Below are positions 53,104 to 61,064 of a DNA stretch of 64,000 nt, one piece after another. Position 1 is the first letter of the stretch. Every line of letters starts with the position of its first letter. Below the pieces are notes generated by a model. It was not told where the DNA came from. It did not search any database and saw nothing but the letters and a program-made list of their open reading frames with translations. A program made the translations under genes and the position numbers. This DNA comes from Flavobacteriaceae bacterium (GTDB taxonomy: Bacteria > Bacteroidota > Bacteroidia > Flavobacteriales > Flavobacteriaceae): the NCBI GenBank assembly GCA_023264015.1, contig JALQTJ010000002.1, forward strand, positions 1 through 64,000, read 5' to 3'.

Positions 53104-54792
53104 ATGCGCTGGATTGAGCGCCCACTGGGGCCATCACATCTTAGCGACGCTTTGCACCAAAGCCTCAATCAGCATCCCGATAAGCGGGTTCCCTATTGGC
53201 TCAGCCAGCTCTTGGTCGCACGCCATATCGAGCATTACGATCAGGCCAAGGCTTATTTTGTTCCAGAACTCGGCGCGCTTCACGATCCTTTCTTGATGAA
53301 AGACATGGCAAAGGCGGTAGAGCGGATTGAGTGGGCTATCACTCAAAACGAACACATCTTAGTTTATGGCGATTACGACGTAGACGGAACCACTGCCGTT
53401 TCGCTCCTTTACGCATACCTCAGTTCGCGCCAGGCGAACTGCAGCTATTATATTCCAGACCGCTATGCTGAAGGCTATGGGCTTTCGCTACAGGGTGTTT
53501 CATATGCCGAAGACAATGGTGTCGGATTGATCCTTACCCTCGACTGCGGCGTGAAGGCCTACGAGGCCATACGCTTGGCAGCAGAAAAAGACATAGACGT
53601 GATCGTATGTGATCACCACTTACCCGAGGCGGAGCTCCCGGCTGCCTATGCGGTGCTAGACCCTCTGCGCCTAGACTGCACCTATCCTTTTAAGGGCCTA
53701 TGCGGATGTGGCGTCGGCTTTAAATTGGTACAGGGGTTGGAGCAGCAACGCGGAAATTCAGTCGAAACCCTCACGCATTATCTAGACCTTGTAGCCGTAG
53801 CTATTGGAGCTGACGTAGTTTCTGTTGCCGGTGAAAATCGCATTCTTGCCTATCATGGAGTACGGCAGATCAAGTCAAACCCTCGCCCTGCTTTTCAGAC
53901 GCTTCTTCGTGACAAGGACCACCCCTATACGCACCTTACTGACTATAATTTTTCTATTGCGCCAAAGATCAATGCGGCTGGGCGCATCAAACACGGAGAA
54001 TACGCCGTCGCTTTGCTCACGACTTCTGACCTGCAGACAGCACAGCAGTTGACCACAGAGATTGAAGCCTTTAATCAAGAACGACGCGCCACAGAAAAAG
54101 AGGTCACCGAAGAAGCCCTGAGCCTTCTTTCAAAACAAGAAGCGTCAGCGGCCACCGTGGTTCGTGCACCTCATTGGCACAAGGGAGTGATCGGTATTGT
54201 GGCGTCTAGATTGCAGGCCACCTATTACCGCCCCACCATTGTTTTTACCAAGAGCGGCGACCACTGGGCAGCCTCTGCACGATCGGTTAGGGGGTATGAT
54301 ATTCATGCTGCAATCGAGGCTTGTGAGGAGCACCTCATTCAATTTGGAGGGCATGCTTATGCTGCGGGCATCACCCTTGAAGAGGCACAATACGACCGCT
54401 TTAAAGAAGCTTTTGAGACTCATGTTTCGAAAACTTTGGCGCCAGAGCAGCTAGAGGAGCGATTAGATTACGACCTTGAAATAGATCCGGTGGAGCTCAA
54501 CTTGAAAACCTTTCGATTGCTGCAACGTTTACAGCCTTTTGGCCCTGACAATCCAGAACCTGTGTTCTTGCTCAAGGGGGTACGGATTGAAAATGCTCAA
54601 TGTGTTGGCGCTGACAAGGCCCACCTGCGCGGTACAATTGGGGCTTTGCCGTTTATAGGGTTTCGATTGGGAGAACAAGAAGCTATGGTTCGTACTTCGC
54701 TGGTTGATGTGTTGGCCACGCTTAGCATGAATGTCTTTAATGGCAGAGAACAGCTTCAATTGCAGTTGAAAGACATCCGTCAGGGTTCTTAA
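53104..54792 (+). CDS. recJ: Single-stranded-DNA-specific exonuclease RecJ
   Basis: A 562-residue DHH-family nuclease that degrades ssDNA 5' to 3' in recombination and mismatch repair. The metal motifs are VYGDYDVDGTTAVSLLY (about residue 88), LTLDCGVKA, VIVCDHHLPE (the DHH motif, about residue 169), and the DHHA1 region with GGHAYAAGITLE. The start is the ATG after an adjacent TTG. The 3' end overlaps lpxH by 4 nt. Two other recombination genes, recA and dprA, are in the window but in separate transcripts. Confidence 0.96.
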   Translation: MRWIERPLGPSHLSDALHQSLNQHPDKRVPYWLSQLLVARHIEHYDQAKAYFVPELGALHDPFLMKDMAKAVERIEWAITQNEHILVYGDYDVDGTTAVSLLYAYLSSRQANCSYYIPDRYAEGYGLSLQGVSYAEDNGVGLILTLDCGVKAYEAIRLAAEKDIDVIVCDHHLPEAELPAAYAVLDPLRLDCTYPFKGLCGCGVGFKLVQGLEQQRGNSVETLTHYLDLVAVAIGADVVSVAGENRILAYHGVRQIKSNPRPAFQTLLRDKDHPYTHLTDYNFSIAPKINAAGRIKHGEYAVALLTTSDLQTAQQLTTEIEAFNQERRATEKEVTEEALSLLSKQEASAATVVRAPHWHKGVIGIVASRLQATYYRPTIVFTKSGDHWAASARSVRGYDIHAAIEACEEHLIQFGGHAYAAGITLEEAQYDRFKEAFETHVSKTLAPEQLEERLDYDLEIDPVELNLKTFRLLQRLQPFGPDNPEPVFLLKGVRIENAQCVGADKAHLRGTIGALPFIGFRLGEQEAMVRTSLVDVLATLSMNVFNGREQLQLQLKDIRQGS

Positions 54793-55568
54793 AACTCAGG
54801 AATCTCTATGCCTTTAAGGCTATCAAGACGAAAGCCTTCAGCGTCTAACACTCCAAAGGTGTCGTATTGAATCCAGTCGCCAGTATTGAAATAGAAAGAT
54901 TGGTTTGAGAGCTTCACTTTCATCGGAAAATGACGGTGCCCAAAGACAAAATAGTCGTAGGTATACTGTTCGAGCTTGCGTTCGCAGTAGGCGATCAACC
55001 ATTCGTTTTCACGGCCCTTGAAATTGTGGTCTTCTGTGCCCGATATTAAGCGATTGTTGAGCGACAATTTGCGCCCCAAGCGAACCGCATAGTTCGGATG
55101 CAATTTGCGAAACGCCCATTGGGCTAGCGGATTAGTAAACAGTTTCTTCATCCGCTTATAGCCTTTGTCGTTAGGGCCTAATCCATCGCCATGCCCGATG
55201 AATAGTTTTTTGCCATGAACGTGAAAGGCTTGTGGTTTGCGATAGACGGGGATGCCGAGTTCTTTTTCGAAATAATCGCCCATCCACAAATCGTGATTGC
55301 CGACGAAAAAATAAATCTGAATTCCTTGATCGCGCATTTTTGCAAGCGTCCCTAACACTCTCACAAAACCACGAGGAACCACCTCTTTGTATTCAAACCA
55401 AAAATCAAATAGATCTCCTAGCAGAAAAAGTACTTCTGTCTGTGGGGTGATGGCATCAAGCCAGGCGACGAAGCGGTCTTCACGACTTCTGCTCTCGCTG
55501 TGATTTGGAGCCCCGAGATGTTGGTCGCTGGCAAAATATACCGGCTTGTCGCTTTCTATGGTTACCAT
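54789..55568 (-). CDS. lpxH: UDP-2,3-diacylglucosamine diphosphatase (LpxH-type)
   Basis: A 259-residue calcineurin-like phosphoesterase. The metal motifs are FASDQHLGAP (Asp15, His17), FLLGDLFDFWFEY, FVGNHDLWMGDYF, and FVFGHRHFPMKVKL. The GDLFDFWFEY and GHRH patterns match LpxH-type enzymes of lipid A synthesis, which cleave UDP-2,3-diacylglucosamine to lipid X. It is slightly longer than E. coli LpxH. The enoyl-CoA hydratase gene is 2 nt upstream in the same direction. Subfamily (LpxH or LpxH2) is not certain. Confidence 0.88.
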   Translation of the reverse strand: MVTIESDKPVYFASDQHLGAPNHSESRSREDRFVAWLDAITPQTEVLFLLGDLFDFWFEYKEVVPRGFVRVLGTLAKMRDQGIQIYFFVGNHDLWMGDYFEKELGIPVYRKPQAFHVHGKKLFIGHGDGLGPNDKGYKRMKKLFTNPLAQWAFRKLHPNYAVRLGRKLSLNNRLISGTEDHNFKGRENEWLIAYCERKLEQYTYDYFVFGHRHFPMKVKLSNQSFYFNTGDWIQYDTFGVLDAEGFRLDSLKGIEIPEF

Positions 55569-55570
55569 GC

Positions 55571-56326
55571 TTATCCTTTGTTTTTAAAGGCCGAAATAAT
55601 CTCTTGGGCTTCTGCAGTTAAGGCGAGGCGTCCAGAGGCTTCGGCACGATCTGCGAGTAAAGATTCCCAATGCGAAGTGCCCTCCCAAAGTGAGGCCTTT
55701 AATGCCGCAAGTGCTTTCGGACTATAGGCCGAGAGTTCTTCACTCAGAGCATCAATGGCGTGATCGAGATGTGAAACGGTTTCAAATACCGACTGGTATA
55801 AGTTGTGATTAAGGGCCCATTCTGCTGTCTTCCACTCTTTCGGGTGTAAGGCAAAAGAGGCCATCGCACCAGCCCCTATTTTACGCGTCACGGCCGGCTC
55901 TATAACTAATGGAGCGATCCCTATTCCGATTTCTGATAACTTGATGCTTGCCTGATCTAATGCCAGGGCGTAATCGCAGGCTGCGATAATTCCGACGCCT
56001 CCTCCGACCGCTTTGGCTTGAATGCGTCCGAGCACGAGAGCAGTAGAATTACGAATCGCCAAGATCACCTTAGCAAATCCACTGAAAAAGGCGGTTGCCT
56101 GATCTTGGTTTTCAAGTGCAAGTAATTCGTCAAAATTGGCTCCCGCACAAAAAACACGTTCGCCTTCTGACTGCAATACAATTACTGAACTCGTACTGCT
56201 GAGGTCTTCTATGGCCTTTGCCAGCCGAGCTAAAAGCTCAGAAGACATGGCGTTACTCGCAGGGTGGCCAAAGGTGATTCGGGCCACAGACCCCTGCTGT
56301 TGCACATCAAGTGTATAGCTGCTCAT
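55571..56326 (-). CDS. Enoyl-CoA hydratase/isomerase family protein
   Basis: A 251-residue crotonase-fold protein. The CoA and oxyanion segments are VFCAGANFDELLAL and IQAKAVGGGVGIIAACDYALA; the usual catalytic Glu of hydratases lies in SEIGIGIAPLVIEP. Function could be fatty-acid or leucine/valine catabolism; context does not say. It heads a transcript with lpxH. A perfect -7 box TACCTTTG ends 4 nt before the ATG, so it is another leaderless candidate. Confidence 0.85.
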   Translation of the reverse strand: MSSYTLDVQQQGSVARITFGHPASNAMSSELLARLAKAIEDLSSTSSVIVLQSEGERVFCAGANFDELLALENQDQATAFFSGFAKVILAIRNSTALVLGRIQAKAVGGGVGIIAACDYALALDQASIKLSEIGIGIAPLVIEPAVTRKIGAGAMASFALHPKEWKTAEWALNHNLYQSVFETVSHLDHAIDALSEELSAYSPKALAALKASLWEGTSHWESLLADRAEASGRLALTAEAQEIISAFKNKG

Positions 56327-56330
56327 ACGT

Positions 56331-56338
56331 CAAAGGTA
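56331..56338 (-). promoter_or_regulatory. -7 element of the enoyl-CoA hydratase gene
   Basis: Complement reads TACCTTTG, then acgt, then ATG at 56326. It is a perfect match at the leaderless spacing. Confidence 0.7.
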
Positions 56339-56347
56339 CAGTTTGCT

Positions 56348-56848
56348 TTAGAATACTAGTTCGTAGCAATGAAAAGGATGCGGGCTTTTGAGTTCGAAAT
56401 AAACATCCCCTAGCCGCTCATAGCCGCGCGCTTCGTAGAGTCGCTGATTGCGGAGGTTTTTTGAAAAGGTGTCTAGTCTCACCGAAAGACAGCCTTCAGA
56501 GCGCAACTTCTCTTCTGCAAAATCAAGCACCTGCCTTGCATACCCCTGGCCTTGATGCCTTGGGTGAACGCAAAGGCGATGGAGGTATCCGTTTTTGGTC
56601 GAAGGGGTTAGCCATTCAATCTCTTCATAAAAGGCGTCCATATGCGTGGATATTACAATCCCTCCGATCACCTCACCTGACGCTTCAAGTACAAAAAGAC
56701 TGCCAGCGCTGACGTCTTTAGCAAAGGCCTCAGCTGAAGGATAGTTCTCATTCCACTGATAAATGCCTTGACTGATCATATGGCGTGCACAGGCTCTGGT
56801 GACATTCACAATAGAGGCTACATCTTCTTGTGTTGCTGGTCGGATCAT
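56348..56848 (-). CDS. GNAT family N-acetyltransferase
   Basis: A 166-residue GNAT protein. The acetyl-CoA loop is HPRHQGQGYARQVLDFAEE (about residues 92-110), with HRLCV before it and VRLDTFSKNLRNQRLYEARGYERLGDVYFE after. I start at the ATG giving MIRPATQEDVASIV; a near-consensus -7 box GATTTTTG ends 4 nt before it. The substrate is unknown. It is not the arginine-operon acetyltransferase, which lies 2 kb away. Confidence 0.85.
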   Translation of the reverse strand: MIRPATQEDVASIVNVTRACARHMISQGIYQWNENYPSAEAFAKDVSAGSLFVLEASGEVIGGIVISTHMDAFYEEIEWLTPSTKNGYLHRLCVHPRHQGQGYARQVLDFAEEKLRSEGCLSVRLDTFSKNLRNQRLYEARGYERLGDVYFELKSPHPFHCYELVF

Positions 56849-56852
56849 AGGA

Positions 56853-56860
56853 CAAAAATC
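56853..56860 (-). promoter_or_regulatory. Near-consensus -7 element of the GNAT gene
   Basis: Complement reads GATTTTTG (one mismatch), then tcct, then ATG at 56848. Same spacing as the perfect leaderless cases. Confidence 0.45.
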
Positions 56861-56998
56861 AACTGTAAAAATCACAAAAGTTTTTAATCTGTAATAATCC
56901 TTTTGAGAGAGCAATACTATCAATACGATCTTCTACGCCGCGGATTGTTTGATTAACTAGGACTCAAATCGCCTTTTTACTATCTTGCGCCCTCTTAA

Positions 56999-57072
56999 GG
57001 GGGATTAGCTCAGTTGGCTAGAGCGCTTGCCTGGCAGGCAAGAGGTCACCGGTTCGAATCCGGTATTCTCCA
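56999..57072 (+). tRNA. tRNA-Ala (GGC)
   Basis: A full cloverleaf: acceptor GGGGGAT pairs with ATTCTCC, D-stem GCTC/GAGC, anticodon stem CTTGC/GCAAG with loop CTGGCAG (anticodon GGC at 57033-57035), and T-arm CCGGTTCGAATCCGG. Position 3-70 is the G-U pair that marks tRNA-Ala for its synthetase. The discriminator is A; CCA is not encoded. A weak promoter-like TATCTTGC is at 56981-56988. A strong terminator follows. Confidence 0.95.
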
Positions 57073-57090
57073 CATTAAAGCACAAGCAAA

Positions 57091-57118
57091 CAGGGCCCCA
57101 ATCGGGGCCCTGTTTTTT
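57091..57118 (+). terminator. Strong intrinsic terminator after tRNA-Ala
   Basis: CAGGGCCCC (57091-57099), loop AATC, GGGGCCCTG (57104-57112), then six T. Nine perfect GC-rich pairs. Confidence 0.92.
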
Positions 57119-57120
57119 GT

Positions 57121-57289
57121 TTTAAACGTGTGGTAAGCTCGCTTATCTAAGCGTGAAAAAACAAAAAACAGGTACTGCGCGTTAGCGCAGGTGTTTGCGA
57201 AGTATTTTCAGGATTGGAGCGATCCGGATCAGCGCCACCGCATGGTGGTGCTAGTCCGGATCTGTTTTTCACCTAATTTTACCTCTGAA
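57121..57289. other. Structured intergenic stretch before the dioxygenase gene
   Basis: Not convincingly coding, although an in-frame extension of the dioxygenase runs through it. It contains a small hairpin CGCTT-ATCT-AAGCG (57140-57153), a perfect CTGCGC-GTTA-GCGCAG hairpin (57175-57190), the purine-rich string AGGATTGGAGCG (57210-57221), and a long terminator-like stem (57221-57262). Confidence 0.6.
57221..57269 (+). terminator. Long 19-pair stem-loop with U-tail (terminator-like)
   Basis: GATCCGGATCAGCGCCACC (57221-57239) pairs with 57244-57262 around GCAT, with one C-A mismatch and two G-U pairs, followed by TGTTTTTC. It lies 28 nt before the dioxygenase start, so it is a second terminator after tRNA-Ala, or a regulated element for the dioxygenase gene. 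Confidence 0.7.
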
Positions 57290-58114
57290 ATGAACCTCGA
57301 CAAGCTACATCAACTCTCGTTAAGCTTTCCCAAGACCGAGCAAATGCCTGCTTTGTTTTTAGGGCACGGCAGTCCGATGAATGCGGTTGAAGAAAATCAA
57401 TTTGTGCAAGGGTTTCGTGCTGCCGGAAGAGCACTTCAGAGGCCAGCTGCCATTTTGTGCATTTCTGCGCACTGGGAGACCAGGGGTACCTGGGTCACCG
57501 CCATGGAAACACCGAGAACAATCCATGATTTTGGAGGCTTTCCGCCCGTTTTATACGAGCAGCAATATCCTGCACCAGGTAGCCCTGAATTAGCTGATCT
57601 CATTTCGGAGACAGTTCAAATCACTGAGGTTCAACACGACCATTCATGGGGGCTCGATCATGGGGCATGGAGTGTGATCAAGCATATGTATCCTGAAGCT
57701 GACATCCCTGTAATTCAGATGAGTCTTGATGTGACCAAGTCTCCTCAAGAGCATTACGAACTGGCTAAAGAACTTCAAGCACTGCGCCACAGAGGCGTGC
57801 TTATTGTGGGTAGTGGAAATATGGTGCACAACCTCAGACGCGTGGATTGGAACCGTCTCAACGATACCTATGCCTACGATTGGGCTCAAGAAGCTAGTGA
57901 AAAAATGAAAGGTTTTATTGCTACAAGAGATCACAATGCCTTGATTCACTTTCAGAAACAAGGAAGCGCGTTTGACCTGGCGATCCCTACACCAGAGCAT
58001 TATTTACCCTTATTGTATGCCTTAGGCCTGCAAGGAGAAGAGGAAGACACGGCGCTATTCAACGACCAATACCTCGCAGGATCTTTAACCATGACCTCGG
58101 TGAAAATTGCTTAA
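57290..58114 (+). CDS. ygiD: DODA-type extradiol ring-opening dioxygenase (YgiD family)
   Basis: A 274-residue class III extradiol dioxygenase-like enzyme of the 4,5-DOPA dioxygenase/YgiD group. Metal ligands and motifs are MPALFLGHGSPMNAVEENQFV, CISAHWETRGTWVTAM, GLDHGAWSVIKHMYP, and VGSGNMVHNLRRVDW. I begin at the ATG giving MNLDKLHQLSLSF; the region before it is full of hairpins and unlikely to be protein. One-mismatch -7 boxes (TAATTTTA, 57274-57281) are nearby. The natural catechol substrate is unknown. Confidence 0.9.
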   Translation: MNLDKLHQLSLSFPKTEQMPALFLGHGSPMNAVEENQFVQGFRAAGRALQRPAAILCISAHWETRGTWVTAMETPRTIHDFGGFPPVLYEQQYPAPGSPELADLISETVQITEVQHDHSWGLDHGAWSVIKHMYPEADIPVIQMSLDVTKSPQEHYELAKELQALRHRGVLIVGSGNMVHNLRRVDWNRLNDTYAYDWAQEASEKMKGFIATRDHNALIHFQKQGSAFDLAIPTPEHYLPLLYALGLQGEEEDTALFNDQYLAGSLTMTSVKIA

Positions 58115-58210
58115 TCCGCTTAAGAGTCTTCGAGAATCAAAGGATGTTTTTTGTTAAATATGTAACAATCATTTGGTTGGCTCGCCTAAAAGAGTAGTTT
58201 TACACCCTCA

Positions 58211-58267
58211 ATGAACACACTACAGCATTTATCGCTTCCGATTCGACGCTTCCGTCGCCGCCCGTAA
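58211..58267 (+). CDS. Arginine leader peptide (candidate attenuator)
   Basis: An 18-residue reading frame, MNTLQHLSLPIRRFRRRP, ends 92 nt before the first gene of the arginine operon. Five of its last seven residues are Arg (CGA CGC, then CGT CGC CGC), in the run pattern of amino-acid attenuator leaders. The Arg codons themselves can form a perfect CGACG-CTTC-CGTCG hairpin (58244-58257), which a ribosome stalled for Arg-tRNA would keep open. It is too short for routine gene callers. Inferred role: ribosome stalling when arginine is low. Confidence 0.7.
   Translation: MNTLQHLSLPIRRFRRRP
58244..58257 (+). promoter_or_regulatory. Hairpin formed by the leader Arg codons
   Basis: CGACG - CTTC - CGTCG, five perfect pairs, lies entirely within the arginine codon block of the leader peptide. 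Confidence 0.5.
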
Positions 58268-58284
58268 GGGTGTGTGCTGTTATT

Positions 58285-58306
58285 GGAAATAGGTGAGTCC
58301 ATTTCC
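58285..58306 (+). promoter_or_regulatory. Stem-loop downstream of the leader peptide
   Basis: GGAAAT-(A)-GG, loop TGAGT, CC-ATTTCC: eight pairs with one bulged A. It lies 18 nt after the leader stop codon and could be the alternative-structure partner in attenuation. It is not followed by a U-tract. Confidence 0.5.
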
Positions 58307-58359
58307 GCCTTCTGTTAGAGTTCATTCAATCAAGTTTCAATTTTTCGAGTTTTACCTTT

Positions 58360-58908
58360 ATGGAAATCTGTTTTGCAGATGAGTCGCATCATCGTTATGC
58401 GCAAGAAATCTGCGATACCATTCAAGACGCCGCGCAGAAGCGCGGTACCGGAATCGCCCGACGTACCCCAGAGTATATCGCTACGCGTATGACCAACGGG
58501 AACGCCGTTATTGCCTTAGAAGGCGATCGATTTGCGGGCTTTTGCTACATTGAGCGTTGGGGAGACAAAGACTTTGTAGCGCACTCTGGACTCATTGTGC
58601 ACGAAGACTTCAGAGGACTTGGTTTGGCCAAGGCGATCAAGAAGAAAGTATTAGAGCTTTCGATTCAAAAATATCCCGAGGCTAAAATTTTCGGAATTAC
58701 AACGGGCTCGGCAGTAATGAAGATCAACTATCAGTTGGGCTATAAACCCGTGACGTTTAACGAACTCACTAACGATCCTAAGTTTTGGGACGGATGCCAA
58801 ACCTGTCTGAATTACGACGTACTAACTCGAACGGGCAGAAAGATGTGCCTTTGCACAGGGATGCTTTACGACAATCATTTAAAATCAACCGATCATGAAG
58901 AAGAATAA
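58360..58908 (+). CDS. Arginine-operon GNAT acetyltransferase (probable N-acylglutamate synthase role)
   Basis: A 182-residue GNAT protein with the acyl-CoA loop LIVHEDFRGLGLAKAIKKKV (about residues 76-95) and a C-terminal Cys cluster (CQTCLNY, CLCTG). It is the first gene of the arginine operon and overlaps argG by 14 nt. Because argB, argC, argD and an N-acyl-type argF' follow, it probably makes the N-acetyl- or N-succinyl-glutamate that starts the pathway, as no argA or argJ is visible. This is inferred from context only. Confidence 0.78.
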   Translation: MEICFADESHHRYAQEICDTIQDAAQKRGTGIARRTPEYIATRMTNGNAVIALEGDRFAGFCYIERWGDKDFVAHSGLIVHEDFRGLGLAKAIKKKVLELSIQKYPEAKIFGITTGSAVMKINYQLGYKPVTFNELTNDPKFWDGCQTCLNYDVLTRTGRKMCLCTGMLYDNHLKSTDHEEE

Positions 58909-60088
58909 AATTGTAATCGCTTACAGTGGAGGCCTCGACACCTCTTATTGTGCACACCTTATGGCTTCAAAGCCCGAAAACGAGGTGCATGCGGTGACGG
59001 TAAACACGGGCGGATTCTCAGCCGAAGAGGTTGCCGATATTGAAGAAAAAGCCCTGGCGTTTGGGGTAGACACTTACACCTGCCTGCAGGCTGAAGAAAT
59101 ACTATATAATGACGTCATTCGATACCTGATTTACGGAAATGTGCTTCGCAATAATACCTATCCGCTTTCGGTGAGTGCAGAGCGTGCAACACAGGCCATT
59201 GAGTTGGTCAAATTTGCACAATCGATAGGGGCTAACGCTATTGTGCACGGTTCGACAGGTGCCGGAAACGATCAGGTGAGGTTCGATCTTATGTTTCAGG
59301 TGCTGGCTCCTGAAATTGAGATCATCACTCCGATCAGAGACCAAAAGCTAGCCCGAGAAGAAGAGATCGAATACCTGAAGTCTCACGGTTATGCCTATTC
59401 ATGGGAGAAAGCCAAGTACTCTATCAACAAAGGATTGTGGGGCACCTCGGTAGGTGGTGCTGAGACGCTGACCTCATCAAAAGGACTCCCCGAAGAAGCG
59501 TTTGTTTCTCAGCTTAGTCGCACCGAAAGTCAAGACCTTAGCCTGACCTTCGAAAAGGGAGAGCTTGTAGCCTTGAATGGAAAAAAAGGTTCAGCCGTGG
59601 CATTGATTAAAGAGCTTGAAGCGATCGCATCGGCCTACGCTATCGGAAGAGACATTCACGTCGGAGACACTATTTTAGGCATCAAAGGACGTGTTGGATT
59701 TGAGGCGCCCTCGGCACTCATCATTCTAAAGGCCCACGAGTTATTAGAGAAGCATACGCTCACCAAGTGGCAGCAGTTTCACAAACAGCAACTCGCCCAA
59801 TGGTATGGAATGTTATTGCACGAGGGACAATTGCTCGATCCGTCAATGCGCAATATTGAGGCCTATTTACGTGACAGTCAAGAACAAGTGAGCGGAGAGG
59901 TGTATCTTAAGTTGCATCCGTACCGTTTTGAACTTCAGGGCATTGACTCTCCATACGACCTCATGCAATCGAAGGTGGCTATCTACGGAGAGACCAATGC
60001 CGCCTGGGATGCTAACGATGCAAAAGGATTCATCAAACTGTACGGTATGGGAATCAAGCTTGCACAAAATGTAAAAAGAGATGATTAA
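58895..60088 (+). CDS. argG: Argininosuccinate synthase
   Basis: A 397-residue ATP-dependent ligase joining citrulline and aspartate. The PP-loop IVIAYSGGLDTSYCAHL is at residues 6-22, with the family GSTGAGNDQVRFDLMFQVLAPEIEIITPIRDQ and KAKYSINKGLWGTSVGGAETLTS-like segments. It overlaps the GNAT gene by 14 nt and argC by 8 nt. The product would be cleaved by argH, which is not in the window. Confidence 0.96.
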   Translation: MKKNKIVIAYSGGLDTSYCAHLMASKPENEVHAVTVNTGGFSAEEVADIEEKALAFGVDTYTCLQAEEILYNDVIRYLIYGNVLRNNTYPLSVSAERATQAIELVKFAQSIGANAIVHGSTGAGNDQVRFDLMFQVLAPEIEIITPIRDQKLAREEEIEYLKSHGYAYSWEKAKYSINKGLWGTSVGGAETLTSSKGLPEEAFVSQLSRTESQDLSLTFEKGELVALNGKKGSAVALIKELEAIASAYAIGRDIHVGDTILGIKGRVGFEAPSALIILKAHELLEKHTLTKWQQFHKQQLAQWYGMLLHEGQLLDPSMRNIEAYLRDSQEQVSGEVYLKLHPYRFELQGIDSPYDLMQSKVAIYGETNAAWDANDAKGFIKLYGMGIKLAQNVKRDD

Positions 60089-61064
60089 AGTTGCCGTAAT
60101 TGGAGCCTCTGGATATACTGGAGCAGAACTGCTTCGCCTATTGATTCACCATCCTGAGGTCGAGATACAATCCGCCTATAGTCGCACGAACAGTGGCAAA
60201 AAAATAACAGCGGTTCACACCGATCTACTGGGGCATACTGATTTAGCTTTCAGTAATACGCTTCCATCAGATGCCGATTTGTGGTTTTTGTGTTTGCCGC
60301 ACGGTGAATCTGCCGACTTTCTTACCGCCAATAAGGCCAAGATTAAGAACACGCGTATTATTGACCTCAGCAATTCATTCAGACATATGAACAGCGCTTC
60401 TCATGAAGGGCGCAACTTTGTTTTTGGACTTCCAGAGCTGAACGCTGCTGCCATTCAAAAGGCAGACAACATTGCTAATCCGGGCTGTTTTGCAACAGCC
60501 ATTACCTTAGCTTTGGCACCTTTGTATCACCAGGGGGTCATTACTGCTGAAAATGAAGTGCATGTTAATGCAACCACCGGAAGCACTGGTGCCGGCACCT
60601 CGCTGTCACCCACTTCGCATTTCAGTTACAGAGCCAACAACCTTTCGTGGTACAAGCCCTTTGTTCATCAGCACTTGGCAGAGATAGCTGAACAGCTAAC
60701 AAAGACCCCAGCTGCGACACCTGAAATTCACTTTTTAGCTCAAAGAGGGGCCTTCACGCGCGGGATTTTTGCTACGGCTTACACTAAAACCCATCTCTCT
60801 TTAGAAGAGGCGAAGTCATTGTATAATGCCTTTTATAAAGACGCTGCCTTCACGCATGTCAGTGATCAAGAAATTCACCTTAAATCGGTTGTGGGCACCA
60901 ACAATTGCCAATTGCACCTTCACAAACACAACGATTTGCTTCTAGTGACCTCAATCATAGACAATCTGCTCAAGGGGGCTTCAGGACAAGCCGTCGAAAA
61001 CATGAACCTCATGTACGATTTTAAACAAACCACAGCCCTTGGGCTCAAAGCAACCTATTACTAA
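60081..61064 (+). CDS. argC: N-acetyl-gamma-glutamyl-phosphate reductase
   Basis: A 327-residue NADPH enzyme reducing N-acylglutamyl phosphate to the semialdehyde. It has the N-terminal VAVIGASGYTGAELLRLLIHHP, the catalytic Cys in ANPGCFATAITLAL, and the HTHFLAQRG-like region PEIHFLAQRGAFTRGIF. Start overlaps argG by 8 nt and the stop overlaps proC by 1 nt (TAATG), so the operon is tightly coupled. Confidence 0.95.
   Translation: MIKVAVIGASGYTGAELLRLLIHHPEVEIQSAYSRTNSGKKITAVHTDLLGHTDLAFSNTLPSDADLWFLCLPHGESADFLTANKAKIKNTRIIDLSNSFRHMNSASHEGRNFVFGLPELNAAAIQKADNIANPGCFATAITLALAPLYHQGVITAENEVHVNATTGSTGAGTSLSPTSHFSYRANNLSWYKPFVHQHLAEIAEQLTKTPAATPEIHFLAQRGAFTRGIFATAYTKTHLSLEEAKSLYNAFYKDAAFTHVSDQEIHLKSVVGTNNCQLHLHKHNDLLLVTSIIDNLLKGASGQAVENMNLMYDFKQTTALGLKATYY

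Larger units (their letters stand above)
58115..58359 (+). promoter_or_regulatory. Arginine operon leader region
   Basis: A 245-nt non-annotated leader before the arginine operon. A -33-like TTTG (58172-58175) and a near-consensus -7 TAGTTTTA (58195-58202), 19 nt apart, would start an mRNA just before a short Arg-rich open reading frame. Downstream of that frame is a hairpin GGAAAT-A-GG / CC-ATTTCC (58285-58306). I see no clear U-tract terminator, so the switch mechanism is open. Confidence 0.6.

Noticed and set aside
56999-57072. Reading the tRNA as tRNA-Gly
   Set aside because: The loop is CTGGCAG, giving anticodon GGC, and the G3-U70 pair is the tRNA-Ala identity element.
57191-57289. N-terminal extension of the dioxygenase
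   Set aside because: The DNA is a string of hairpins including a terminator-like stem; the conserved protein begins at the later ATG.
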